Below, piece by piece: positions 7,875 through 14,066 of a DNA stretch of 56,481 nt; the stretch's first letter is position 1; each line of letters opens with the position of its first letter. The DNA is from RGIG2206 sp045540915 (GTDB taxonomy: Bacteria; Bacillota; Clostridia; Oscillospirales; Acutalibacteraceae). The stretch covers positions 1 to 56,481 of the forward strand of contig JAZQID010000129.1 in NCBI GenBank assembly GCA_045540915.1. The letters are read 5' to 3'. The translations under genes and the position numbers were made by a program. Below the pieces are notes generated by a model. That model ran no database searches. It was given only the letters and a program-made list of their open reading frames with translations, and was not told where the DNA came from.

Positions 7875-8813
7875 CTATCTGAATTTTTTGTGGCAGTATT
7901 GCTTAAGAAAATCTTTTATTTCGCCGTTGTCCGCGCCTTCATAATACCTGACAAGCAATCTTTTGAACTCTCCGACTCGGGCTTCAGGAATAACGAGCAG
8001 TCCACCCGCCTTTGAAATCAAATAATGATTTGCAAAAATCACAGCTGCTCTCTTATTTCCGTCATTAAAAACCTGCGTTTTCATACAGTAAAGGCAAACC
8101 TCAACCGCAGTGTCAATCGGCTCCGCATTATCATTGAGAATATCACAAATTCTCTCTTTAACCACAGTTTCTATAGGTAAAGGCGGAATATAAGAGGTGC
8201 CGCCGATGGTGACGGGCACTCCACGTATCCTGCCGCCGTTTGAGAAAAAGCCTTCGTTGACCAGCTTCGCAATATGGCAAAGGATAGAATAATCACTATC
8301 TACCTGCAAGACATCCTTATCCAGTATAAACTCCCACGCGTGTTTGAGATTGAGTATTTTCTGCACGTCACTGGCGGTCACTCCGTTGACCTTGCCGTTT
8401 TCGATAATGTCCTCCGTCTGCGCAAACGAGGTTGCAACCCCCTCCAAGACCGCCTGCTCATATATGGATGTTTTCATGTTCATTCGAGCAAAGTCGAGGT
8501 TGAGCATAACCTCAGCAGACAACTCGTTTTCGGAAAAGCCAATCTCCGCAAGGTTTTTTTCCACCCTGCGAATCTGTTTTCTCAACTCCTTTGCCTCGGC
8601 ATTGTTGCGAAGCAGAAGCTGATAAAGCGTATCAGAGTAAACGTCCACATAGGATGAGGTCAACCGACTGCCGACACGCTTGCGAATGTAGAGATATTTG
8701 CCGCTTTTATTCTCCTTGACCTCCGGAGTGCCGTCGTAGGCAAGCAGTTTAAGCCGAGCATACAAATCGGCGCGTTGCTCCAACAATTCCTTTATTTCAG
8801 GATAGTTATTCAT
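7875..8813 (-). CDS. Fic-family protein with altered catalytic motif
   Basis: A 312-residue cytoplasmic protein. The N-terminal about 100 residues are charged and include a basic segment (KYLYIRKRVGSRL) and a coiled-coil-like stretch (65-95). The Fic core spans about 115-300. The family motif HxFxDGN(G/K)R is present as QVFNDGNKR (247-255), so the catalytic histidine position is Gln247. Residues 119-125 (EQAVLEG) correspond to the inhibitory-helix motif, with the Glu-Gly kept but the Ser/Thr absent. Classical Fic enzymes transfer AMP or other nucleotides to Ser/Thr/Tyr of target proteins. With no histidine base this one may be inactive, a regulator, or a divergent subfamily. The ATG has AAAGGAG seven bases upstream. 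It is transcribed alone from a near-consensus promoter between two copies of the same terminator. Confidence 0.85.
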   Translation of the reverse strand: MNNYPEIKELLEQRADLYARLKLLAYDGTPEVKENKSGKYLYIRKRVGSRLTSSYVDVYSDTLYQLLLRNNAEAKELRKQIRRVEKNLAEIGFSENELSAEVMLNLDFARMNMKTSIYEQAVLEGVATSFAQTEDIIENGKVNGVTASDVQKILNLKHAWEFILDKDVLQVDSDYSILCHIAKLVNEGFFSNGGRIRGVPVTIGGTSYIPPLPIETVVKERICDILNDNAEPIDTAVEVCLYCMKTQVFNDGNKRAAVIFANHYLISKAGGLLVIPEARVGEFKRLLVRYYEGADNGEIKDFLKQYCHKKFR

Positions 8814-8824
8814 ACCAAAACTCC

Positions 8825-8876
8825 TTTAGGGAACATTCGTTAATAATATTATAATTACTATTCCCTAAAATGTCAA
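8825..8876 (-). promoter_or_regulatory. Consensus promoter of fic with flanking inverted-repeat operator
   Basis: On the minus strand TTGACA (8876-8871), a 17-bp spacer and TATAAT (8853-8848) match the sigma-A consensus exactly. A 9-bp inverted repeat surrounds the -10 box: TTCCCTAAA at 8861-8869 lies in the spacer and TTTAGGGAA at 8825-8833 just before the ribosome-binding site. A perfect promoter embraced by a palindrome suggests tight repression, with the repressor bridging both half-sites. Confidence 0.8.
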
Positions 8877-8884
8877 TGTTTATT

Positions 8885-8917
8885 CGCAAAAACGCTCGGT
8901 CTTACAACCGAGCGTTT
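8885..8917 (-). terminator. 33-bp direct repeat, copy 2: terminator after the LCP gene
   Basis: Same sequence as 7839-7871. It stands 15 bases past the LCP stop codon, with stem AAACGCTCGGT / ACCGAGCGTTT and a T-run on the minus strand. The fic -35 box begins eight bases further downstream. Confidence 0.9.
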
Positions 8918-8932
8918 GCATATCCAACATTT

Positions 8933-9997
8933 TTACTGCTTGATGTAAAACACGTCGAGCAACATTTCATAGGTCTTGGTATCGTCGAGATACATCTCGG
9001 CGAACTCCTCGCCCTGCACCATCTTTCCCGTCAGGGTGCGGAACTCAAGCTGAGCCCCGCCATCCATAAAGACGGTGGTCAGGTAGGTTATCTTGGACGC
9101 ATCGAGGGTGTTGATGGAATTCTTCGACAGGGCATTATACAAATTCAGCGGCACCGAAATGTCCTGCTTGGTGCGCTCAATGGTCTTCTCTGAAAAGGCC
9201 TTGAGGTAGTTGACCTGACGCTCGAGGCGGTTGGTGCTTGAATTAAGATCGGTCTTATCCCTGAGCAGTATGTAGTCGAGCACGGCATCGCCTTTGAGGG
9301 TGACCTGCTTGCCCGTCGGGTTCCAATTTGCATCGTACTCGGGTACCTCGACGCCCCCGACGATGTTGTTGAGGGTGGCGATATTCTCCCAATCCATACA
9401 GAAATATGTGTTGATATCGATGCCATAGAGCAGGTTGGACACCGTCTGAACGGTGCTTTCACAGCTCTTTTCCTTTCCGTCGCCGTAAGCAAAGGAGAGG
9501 CAGACCTGCATCTTCTTGACCCCGACATATTCCCCCGTAACGCTGTAAAGGCGCACGTCGGTCATAATATCGCGCGAGATGGCGATGACGGTGGTCTTGC
9601 CGTTGGAGGTATCGATAACGGCGAGATAGAGGGCATCGGCTTGTCCGTTCTGACCCGAAACACCGCCAAAATCGCTCTCGTCCTTGCGGTCGGTGCCGAT
9701 GAAAAGCGCGCTGGTCAAATTCTTGTTGTAGGTATAGGTATTGCCCTTATACCTCACGGTCGAGCCGTCCTCATCGATCTCAACGTCGGGCATACTCGGC
9801 ACCTGAGTGGCACCCGTGCCGCTGAGCAGGGACTGCCTGCCGACCAGCCAGAGCACGCCGAAGGTCGCCGACGATATCAACGCCACGCAAAGCAGCACCG
9901 CCACCGCGCCGAACACCGCGCGCTTCCATCCCTTATCAAGCAGGCTTTTCTTCTTGGCGTGCTTAGGGACGTATCTGCTCTCATTGGGTGACTTCAT
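8933..9997 (-). CDS. LytR-CpsA-Psr (LCP) family protein
   Basis: A 354-residue protein with one N-terminal membrane anchor (about 27-52) after a basic cytoplasmic head. The extracellular LCP domain begins around residue 85 (ALFIGTDRKDE) and shows the family blocks ADALYLAVIDTSN, ISRDIMTDVRLYS, the acidic NNIVGGVEV and the Arg-rich YILLRDKTDLNSSTNRLERQ. LCP enzymes move lipid-linked glycopolymers onto peptidoglycan. Its start overlaps the end of the sortase gene by 17 bp, so sortase and LCP are made together. In this genome it could attach the polymer made by the capsule operon at 25-41 kb, but that is inference from gene content. Confidence 0.92.
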   Translation of the reverse strand: MKSPNESRYVPKHAKKKSLLDKGWKRAVFGAVAVLLCVALISSATFGVLWLVGRQSLLSGTGATQVPSMPDVEIDEDGSTVRYKGNTYTYNKNLTSALFIGTDRKDESDFGGVSGQNGQADALYLAVIDTSNGKTTVIAISRDIMTDVRLYSVTGEYVGVKKMQVCLSFAYGDGKEKSCESTVQTVSNLLYGIDINTYFCMDWENIATLNNIVGGVEVPEYDANWNPTGKQVTLKGDAVLDYILLRDKTDLNSSTNRLERQVNYLKAFSEKTIERTKQDISVPLNLYNALSKNSINTLDASKITYLTTVFMDGGAQLEFRTLTGKMVQGEEFAEMYLDDTKTYEMLLDVFYIKQ

Positions 9998-10757
9998 CTT
10001 TAATCAAAACTCCTTGCACGAGATAGCGGTAACGGGCGTCCGAAATACAGGTGCTCAAGGTAACGATGCGGTCATCGGCGGTCAATTCGACCCCTTCGCG
10101 CACGTTCCTTATCATACTGGTGGGGTTAAGACATTCCTGAAGGTAGTTTTCATACACCACAGGGTCGGAAAAGTCGAAGGCGCTGAGTATCAGGCGGTTG
10201 TCATAGCGGTATGCCGCAAAAATGCGGTAGGTCATAATGTGACCGGGCGTATAGACGTAGAAATACTCGTTGGCCTTGAAGAACTCGGCATCGCGGAAGT
10301 TGTGCAGGGTACGGAACATCGAGCCGTTCCGCATATTGTGGCCGTAGACCACTGTGTTGGGGTCGGAGAAGTCGTAGGAATTTATCCTTTGGATATAAAG
10401 GGAGCCGTTGGCGTTATACTTTTTGTCGGCGCCGCGGTTAAGGTAAAAGTTGTCGTCGTCGGCAGAGCTTTGGAAAATGGGGTAATCGACGTTGGTGTTG
10501 GGTATGGTTATCCAGGCGCAAACGTCGGCGTTGTCGGTCTTGAGGGTAGCAAAGTCGATGGGGTTTTTCCTCAGCTCCTGCTCACCATCGGAAACGGTCT
10601 GGTCGGAAGGAGCCTTATACTTATCGGCATCGAAGCCGTCGGGGCCGAAAAAGGAATACATCAGCATACCCAACGACACGGAAAAAACAAGCACGAAGGC
10701 GACAAGCGCGATCAGCCATCTTTTCTTGGTCATAAACGGCTTTTTATTCTCGGTCAA
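9981..10757 (-). CDS. srtB: Class B sortase
   Basis: A 258-residue protein with one N-terminal membrane anchor (residues about 13-35) and a sortase B domain. Catalytic residues are visible as His in VVYGHNM, Cys in TLSTC and Arg in DARYRYLVQ. The upstream WITIPNTNVDYPIF is typical of class B. It cleaves a surface protein between Thr and Gly of its sorting motif and joins it to peptidoglycan. The likely substrate, with a PKTG signal, is encoded immediately upstream. The start appears to be a TTG (10757) eight bases after GGGAGG; no ATG in frame fits as well. Confidence 0.93.
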   Translation of the reverse strand: MTENKKPFMTKKRWLIALVAFVLVFSVSLGMLMYSFFGPDGFDADKYKAPSDQTVSDGEQELRKNPIDFATLKTDNADVCAWITIPNTNVDYPIFQSSADDDNFYLNRGADKKYNANGSLYIQRINSYDFSDPNTVVYGHNMRNGSMFRTLHNFRDAEFFKANEYFYVYTPGHIMTYRIFAAYRYDNRLILSAFDFSDPVVYENYLQECLNPTSMIRNVREGVELTADDRIVTLSTCISDARYRYLVQGVLIKDEVTQ

Positions 10758-10789
10758 GGTTCATTCCTCCCTTCATAAATTAAAGACAA

Positions 10790-10826
10790 ATCCTATCCAC
10801 AAACCTAAAAGGCTTATGGATAGGAT
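10790..10826 (-). terminator. Partial terminator between sortase substrate and sortase
   Basis: A 10-bp stem (ATCCTATCCA at 10790-10799 with 10817-10826) is followed on the minus strand by a T-rich tract (TTTGTCTTT). Because the sortase gene has no obvious own promoter, this could work as a leaky terminator that gives much substrate and little sortase. Confidence 0.6.
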
Positions 10827-10860
10827 CTTACAAACGATATTAAGTACCCGAAGCCTGGAA

Positions 10861-11364
10861 TTAGGCAGCGATCTTCTTAGAAGCTACGCCAACACCTGCA
10901 AGAGAAAGGGTGCAAACAAAAGCGATCAGAGCAACGCTGGCGCCGGTCTTCGGAGCCTCTTCGCTCATATCACCGGTCTTAGGATCGGTGAGCTTGTTGT
11001 TGTAGTTAGCGCAGATGACGATGTCGGTCAAGGGCTTAACGGTCAGAGCAGCATCCTTAAGAGTGCCGGTAACTACGGTGTAGTCGGTGCCTGCAACGGC
11101 CTCAACATACTTGGCAGCGTCGCCGGTGCCGACGACCTTGTAGATCTTCCAGTTGTTGAAGGTGCCGACGGAAGCGTCGGTCTTAACGGAAACGGAGCCA
11201 CCCTCGTTAACGGTGACCTGAGTCTTGTCAGAGCCGTCGATGTCAGCCTTCTGAACGGAGACGTTGATAACCTTCTCGGCGTTCGGACTATCGGCAGCGA
11301 AAGCCATAGCGGGAACGGCACAAACAACAAGAACAGCAATAACCAAAGCAATTAACTTTTTCAT
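10861..11364 (-). CDS. Small sortase-anchored surface protein with tandem PKTG motifs
   Basis: A 167-residue protein. The signal peptide covers residues 1-24 (cleavage near AMAFAAD). The middle is a short beta-rich domain of about 100 residues. The sorting signal is APKTG (137-141), followed by a hydrophobic segment (142-161) and a positive tail (SKKIAA). A second motif, DPKTG, sits ten residues earlier (127-131). (S/N/P)PxTG-type signals are known class B sortase substrates in Clostridioides, and a class B sortase is the next gene. The ATG has AGGAGG nine bases upstream, and its promoter (11398-11426) resembles the capsule operon promoter. The role of the exposed domain is unknown. Confidence 0.85.
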   Translation of the reverse strand: MKKLIALVIAVLVVCAVPAMAFAADSPNAEKVINVSVQKADIDGSDKTQVTVNEGGSVSVKTDASVGTFNNWKIYKVVGTGDAAKYVEAVAGTDYTVVTGTLKDAALTVKPLTDIVICANYNNKLTDPKTGDMSEEAPKTGASVALIAFVCTLSLAGVGVASKKIAA

Positions 11365-11397
11365 TATAATTTTCCTCCTATAAATATGGTCTTCATC

Positions 11398-11439
11398 ATT
11401 ATAACACGCATTATTTCAAAAATCAAGAGTAATATTGAA
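11398..11439 (-). promoter_or_regulatory. Promoter of the sortase substrate gene with shared 22-bp element
   Basis: On the minus strand TTGATT (11426-11421), a 17-bp spacer and TATAAT (11403-11398). The bases from 11439 to 11418 read TTCAATA, three partly variable bases, then CTCTTGATTTTT. This matches the capsule operon promoter at 41596-41575 in 20 of 22 positions, at the same distance from the -10 box. Confidence 0.78.
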
Positions 11440-11455
11440 AATTTGCCTGACCCTT

Positions 11456-12358
11456 TTACATATATACCCATTCCGAGCCATCCTTGAGGCAGCGGATCAG
11501 CTGCTCGTTGTCGTTATAGTACAAAATGTACTTATCCCACACGCTTATTTGGTGGGCGGTACCGCCCTGCACCTCGACGTCACGAATCTGCGGTTTTTCA
11601 TCCTTGAGGTTGTAGGTGTGCAGTCCCTTTTCGTCGGTGAAGACCAGCACGCCGTCCTCGGTGATGTTGAAGTCCTCGACGGGAAAATAGGTACCCTTGC
11701 TCGCGGCGTTGCCCGATGCCACCGAATAGAGCATACCGTCACGCTTATAGAAGATATAGGCGTCGTACCGCATAAAGCTGTCCACCTTTTCGGCGAAGAA
11801 CTTTTCGACCTTGGTGCCGTCGGTACGTGCGGTATGCAGATATCCGTTCGGATCTGTGTAGAGCACCGCGTTTGAAGCGACAAGGAACTGCTTGACCTTC
11901 AGGCCGAGGCTGACCTCCTTGCTGTTGAGGAGTGAAAACTTCCTGAGCACGCCATCCTCGCGGGTAAAAAAGGCCCAGTTGCCGCTGACCGCAAGGTCGA
12001 CTGCACCTGAAAAGAGCAGACGTTTTTCCTCGCCGTTATAGTTAGAATAGTAGACCTCGCCGTTCTCCCTGCGGTAGACCAGTCCGCTTCCGTAGGGGAA
12101 AAGGCTATCGGCCTTCTCGTCGATGCGGTAGGTATTGGGGGACGAAAGGCAATATAAAATTCCCTTGCCGTTGACAAAGTAGAGCATGCTTCCGTCAGAC
12201 GATACCACGCCGCCGTTATACTGATTTCCGTAGGTGGTGGTCGGCTCGGTCGCAGGGGTATCGAGCGGAATTGCTATAACCGCGCCCACCACTATCGCGG
12301 CGGCAAGCACCAACACTATTATCGGAAAAAGTGCTTTTATTTTTCTGTTTCGGAACAT
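11456..12358 (-). CDS. Membrane-anchored beta-propeller (DUF5050-like) protein
   Basis: A 300-residue protein starting at MFRNRKI; GGAGGT lies seven bases upstream, so the earlier in-frame codons at 12373 are not the start. One N-terminal membrane segment (about 8-30) anchors an extracellular domain built of repeated four-strand blades (GGVVSSDGSMLYFVNG, YRRENGEVYYSNYNG, VLYTDPNGYLHTARTDG, YIFYKRDGMLYSVASG). This resembles DUF5050/YWTD-like propellers common in Clostridia. No catalytic motif is visible. It has its own promoter (12400-12428), so it is not part of the sortase unit, although its surface location fits. Confidence 0.78.
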   Translation of the reverse strand: MFRNRKIKALFPIIVLVLAAAIVVGAVIAIPLDTPATEPTTTYGNQYNGGVVSSDGSMLYFVNGKGILYCLSSPNTYRIDEKADSLFPYGSGLVYRRENGEVYYSNYNGEEKRLLFSGAVDLAVSGNWAFFTREDGVLRKFSLLNSKEVSLGLKVKQFLVASNAVLYTDPNGYLHTARTDGTKVEKFFAEKVDSFMRYDAYIFYKRDGMLYSVASGNAASKGTYFPVEDFNITEDGVLVFTDEKGLHTYNLKDEKPQIRDVEVQGGTAHQISVWDKYILYYNDNEQLIRCLKDGSEWVYM

Positions 12359-12399
12359 AAAAACGACCTCCAAAGGCTCTTTCAGCCTGTCCTTAGACC

Positions 12400-12428
12400 A
12401 TAATATCGCAATCCCAAAGTTTTGTCAA
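12400..12428 (-). promoter_or_regulatory. Promoter of the beta-propeller gene
   Basis: On the minus strand TTGACA (12428-12423), a 17-bp spacer and TATTAT (12405-12400), upstream of the GGAGGT site. Confidence 0.75.
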
Positions 12429-12456
12429 TTCCCCTCTTCCAATGTGGCGGCAAATA

Positions 12457-12501
12457 TGGTATAATGTCAAGGAACAGACCTCGCACGACCCAAACTGTTC
12501 C
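12457..12501 (+). promoter_or_regulatory. lexA promoter (extended -10) and inverted repeat
   Basis: TGGTATAAT (12457-12465) is an extended -10 box with only a weak -35. Just downstream, at the expected transcription start, GGAACAG (12471-12477) and CTGTTCC (12495-12501) form a perfect 7-bp inverted repeat with a 17-base spacer. Firmicutes LexA sites carry GAAC/GTTC half-sites, but normally only four bases apart. This could be a spaced autoregulatory operator or a leader hairpin. Confidence 0.55.
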
Positions 12502-12525
12502 AATATTCAGAGGGAGGAATGACCT

Positions 12526-13116
12526 ATGGAGTTAAAGCCCAATCAGCAAAAGGTGTTCGACTACCTGCGTCAACGCGCAGGGGATGCCGTACCTCCTACC
12601 GTGCGCGAGATATGCTCTGCGACCGGCATTCGCTCAACCTCTACCGTCTTCAACGTGCTGACCGCACTTGAAGAGTTGGGACTCATTATCCGCGACAACG
12701 GCTCCTCCCGTTCGGTGCGCATCGCCTCTGCCGCATCAAGCGTCAGCGTGCCATTGGTGGGCGAGGTAGCGGCGGGCATTCCCATTCTCGCTCAGGAAAA
12801 TATCGAGCAATACATTCCCCTACCCTCCGATATCTCAAGGGGCAGAGAGATATTTGCCCTTCGGGTAAAGGGTATGTCGATGATGAACGCGGGCATACTT
12901 GACGGAGACATCGTCTATGCCGAGCGGTGCCAAAGTGCCGAAAAGGGCGAGATAGTGGTGGCTCTCATCGGGGATGAGGCAACCGTCAAGCGATTGGATT
13001 TCCTAAGTGACGGCAGGGTCGCCCTGATGCCCGAGAATGACGCATTCGAGCCCATCATACCCGACGAGGTTACTATTCTCGGCCGTTTGGTCGCCAGCTT
13101 CCGCAAGTACGACTGA
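12526..13116 (+). CDS. lexA: LexA repressor
   Basis: A 196-residue protein of normal length. The N-terminal winged helix (1-65) contains PTVREICSATGI and the recognition helix region STSTVFNVLTALEELG. The autocleavage site is Ala83-Gly84 (EVAAGIP). The catalytic dyad is Ser118 (KGMSM) and Lys155 (ATVKRL), 37 residues apart as in E. coli LexA. It represses the SOS regulon until RecA filaments trigger self-cleavage. GGGAGG lies eight bases before the ATG. A small repeat protein follows in the same transcript. Confidence 0.97.
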   Translation: MELKPNQQKVFDYLRQRAGDAVPPTVREICSATGIRSTSTVFNVLTALEELGLIIRDNGSSRSVRIASAASSVSVPLVGEVAAGIPILAQENIEQYIPLPSDISRGREIFALRVKGMSMMNAGILDGDIVYAERCQSAEKGEIVVALIGDEATVKRLDFLSDGRVALMPENDAFEPIIPDEVTILGRLVASFRKYD

Positions 13117-13137
13117 TTTTGAGAAAGAGGCAGTAAT

Positions 13138-13482
13138 ATGGATTTCGGCGCTTTAATTATATTGGGAATATGGGCCTTCTTCGTCGTCGCCTATATTGTC
13201 GCACGCACCCTTTGGCCCAATCTTGCCAAGGGCACTCGGCGCATCAGCAAGATAAAGAATATAACCAAGTACGACGAAAACGGATTTGATAAAAACGGAT
13301 TTTCAGCCCTCGGCTTTCACCGCAACGGCACCCGCTACGACGACAACGGATATGACCGCTTCGGCAATCCGCGTCCTGCCGGTGAGCGCACCGATCTGCG
13401 TATTCACGAGCCGGTTGAGGACTCCGGATTTAATTTTGAAGAGACTGAAAAGCAGGACGACAAACTGTTTTCGGAAGATTAA
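13138..13482 (+). CDS. Small membrane-anchored protein with YDxNG repeats
   Basis: A 114-residue protein beginning 21 bases after lexA, with GAAAGAGG upstream. Residues 5-25 form one membrane segment (ALIILGIWAFFVVAYIVA). Residues about 40-82 consist of short repeats built on Tyr-Asp-x-Asn-Gly-(Phe/Tyr) and Gly-Phe/Thr: YDENGFDKNGF, ALGFHRNGTR, YDDNGYDRFG. The C-terminus is acidic. Such Asn-Gly/Asp-rich repeats can bind Ca2+ or stack as a turn ladder, but no family is recognised. Cotranscription with lexA hints at damage-responsive expression, since SOS operons in Firmicutes often pair lexA with a small membrane cell-division inhibitor. This protein has one TM but no LysM domain and no YneA similarity that I can see. 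Confidence 0.75.
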   Translation: MDFGALIILGIWAFFVVAYIVARTLWPNLAKGTRRISKIKNITKYDENGFDKNGFSALGFHRNGTRYDDNGYDRFGNPRPAGERTDLRIHEPVEDSGFNFEETEKQDDKLFSED

Positions 13483-13491
13483 AACAAAAAG

Positions 13492-13520
13492 CGGAGAATG
13501 TTGAACATTCTCCGTTTTTT
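13492..13520. terminator. Bidirectional terminator between the lexA operon and vanZ
   Basis: A 9-bp stem CGGAGAATG (13492-13500) / CATTCTCCG (13506-13514), loop TTGAA, a T-run after it (13515-13520) and an A-run before it. It serves the two converging transcripts. Confidence 0.88.
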
Positions 13521-14063
13521 CTATGCCTCTTGTGCAGTTGTTTCTTTCCGAGCCTTTCTTCGCCTGACGGCTTGGATAACTGCAACCAGCAGGCAACCTG
13601 CTATAAATCCGCCGATATCCATCCATATATCCCCCATACTGCTTGTTCTCTTACTGAAAACTTGTATCGTTTCGTCCACTAATGGCACGAAGGCGGCCAC
13701 CAAAAGCAGTCGCTTGGCCTTTTCAAGCCAGCTTTCGTCATATCGGCAGAGCAACAGGCATATCACGCCCAGCGTAAGATACTCAAGTATATGCGCCGAC
13801 TTCCTTACGACACCCCGTATCACAGGCGTATTCTCGTTTGAGTCAAGAGTGTCCCTGATGACAGGGTTGGTATTGCCGACCGTCTCGCCCGACGGCTTGG
13901 AGGATGCGGATGACGAGGTGTCCGACCCGTCATCACCCATCGCACTCTCCACCCCGAATATCAGAAGATCACTGATACTGTGGGACTGCTGACCGCTCAA
14001 AGCAGAGTTGCCCCAAATGAATATGAGGTTGAGTGCCAACAGTATATATAATATCCTTCTCAT
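13521..14063 (-). CDS. VanZ-family membrane protein
   Basis: A 180-residue protein with a first membrane segment at residues 3-20, an exposed Ser/Asp-rich loop (about 40-75), and the VanZ core (VRKSAHILEYLTLGV, PLVDETIQVFSKRTSSMGDIWMDIGGFIAG). The E/DxxQxF and DxxxDxxG motifs are present. VanZ of Enterococcus gives low-level teicoplanin resistance; most homologues have unknown roles in the envelope. It follows lacZ by three bases and ends the operon that begins with the SDR gene. Confidence 0.88.
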   Translation of the reverse strand: MRRILYILLALNLIFIWGNSALSGQQSHSISDLLIFGVESAMGDDGSDTSSSASSKPSGETVGNTNPVIRDTLDSNENTPVIRGVVRKSAHILEYLTLGVICLLLCRYDESWLEKAKRLLLVAAFVPLVDETIQVFSKRTSSMGDIWMDIGGFIAGCLLVAVIQAVRRRKARKETTAQEA

Positions 14064-14066
14064 CGG

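Noticed and set aside
7875..8813. fic as part of a Fic/antitoxin (FicT/A) or phage-defence module
   Set aside because: No antitoxin gene lies next to it; the inhibitory-helix region appears to be inside the same protein and the catalytic His is missing.
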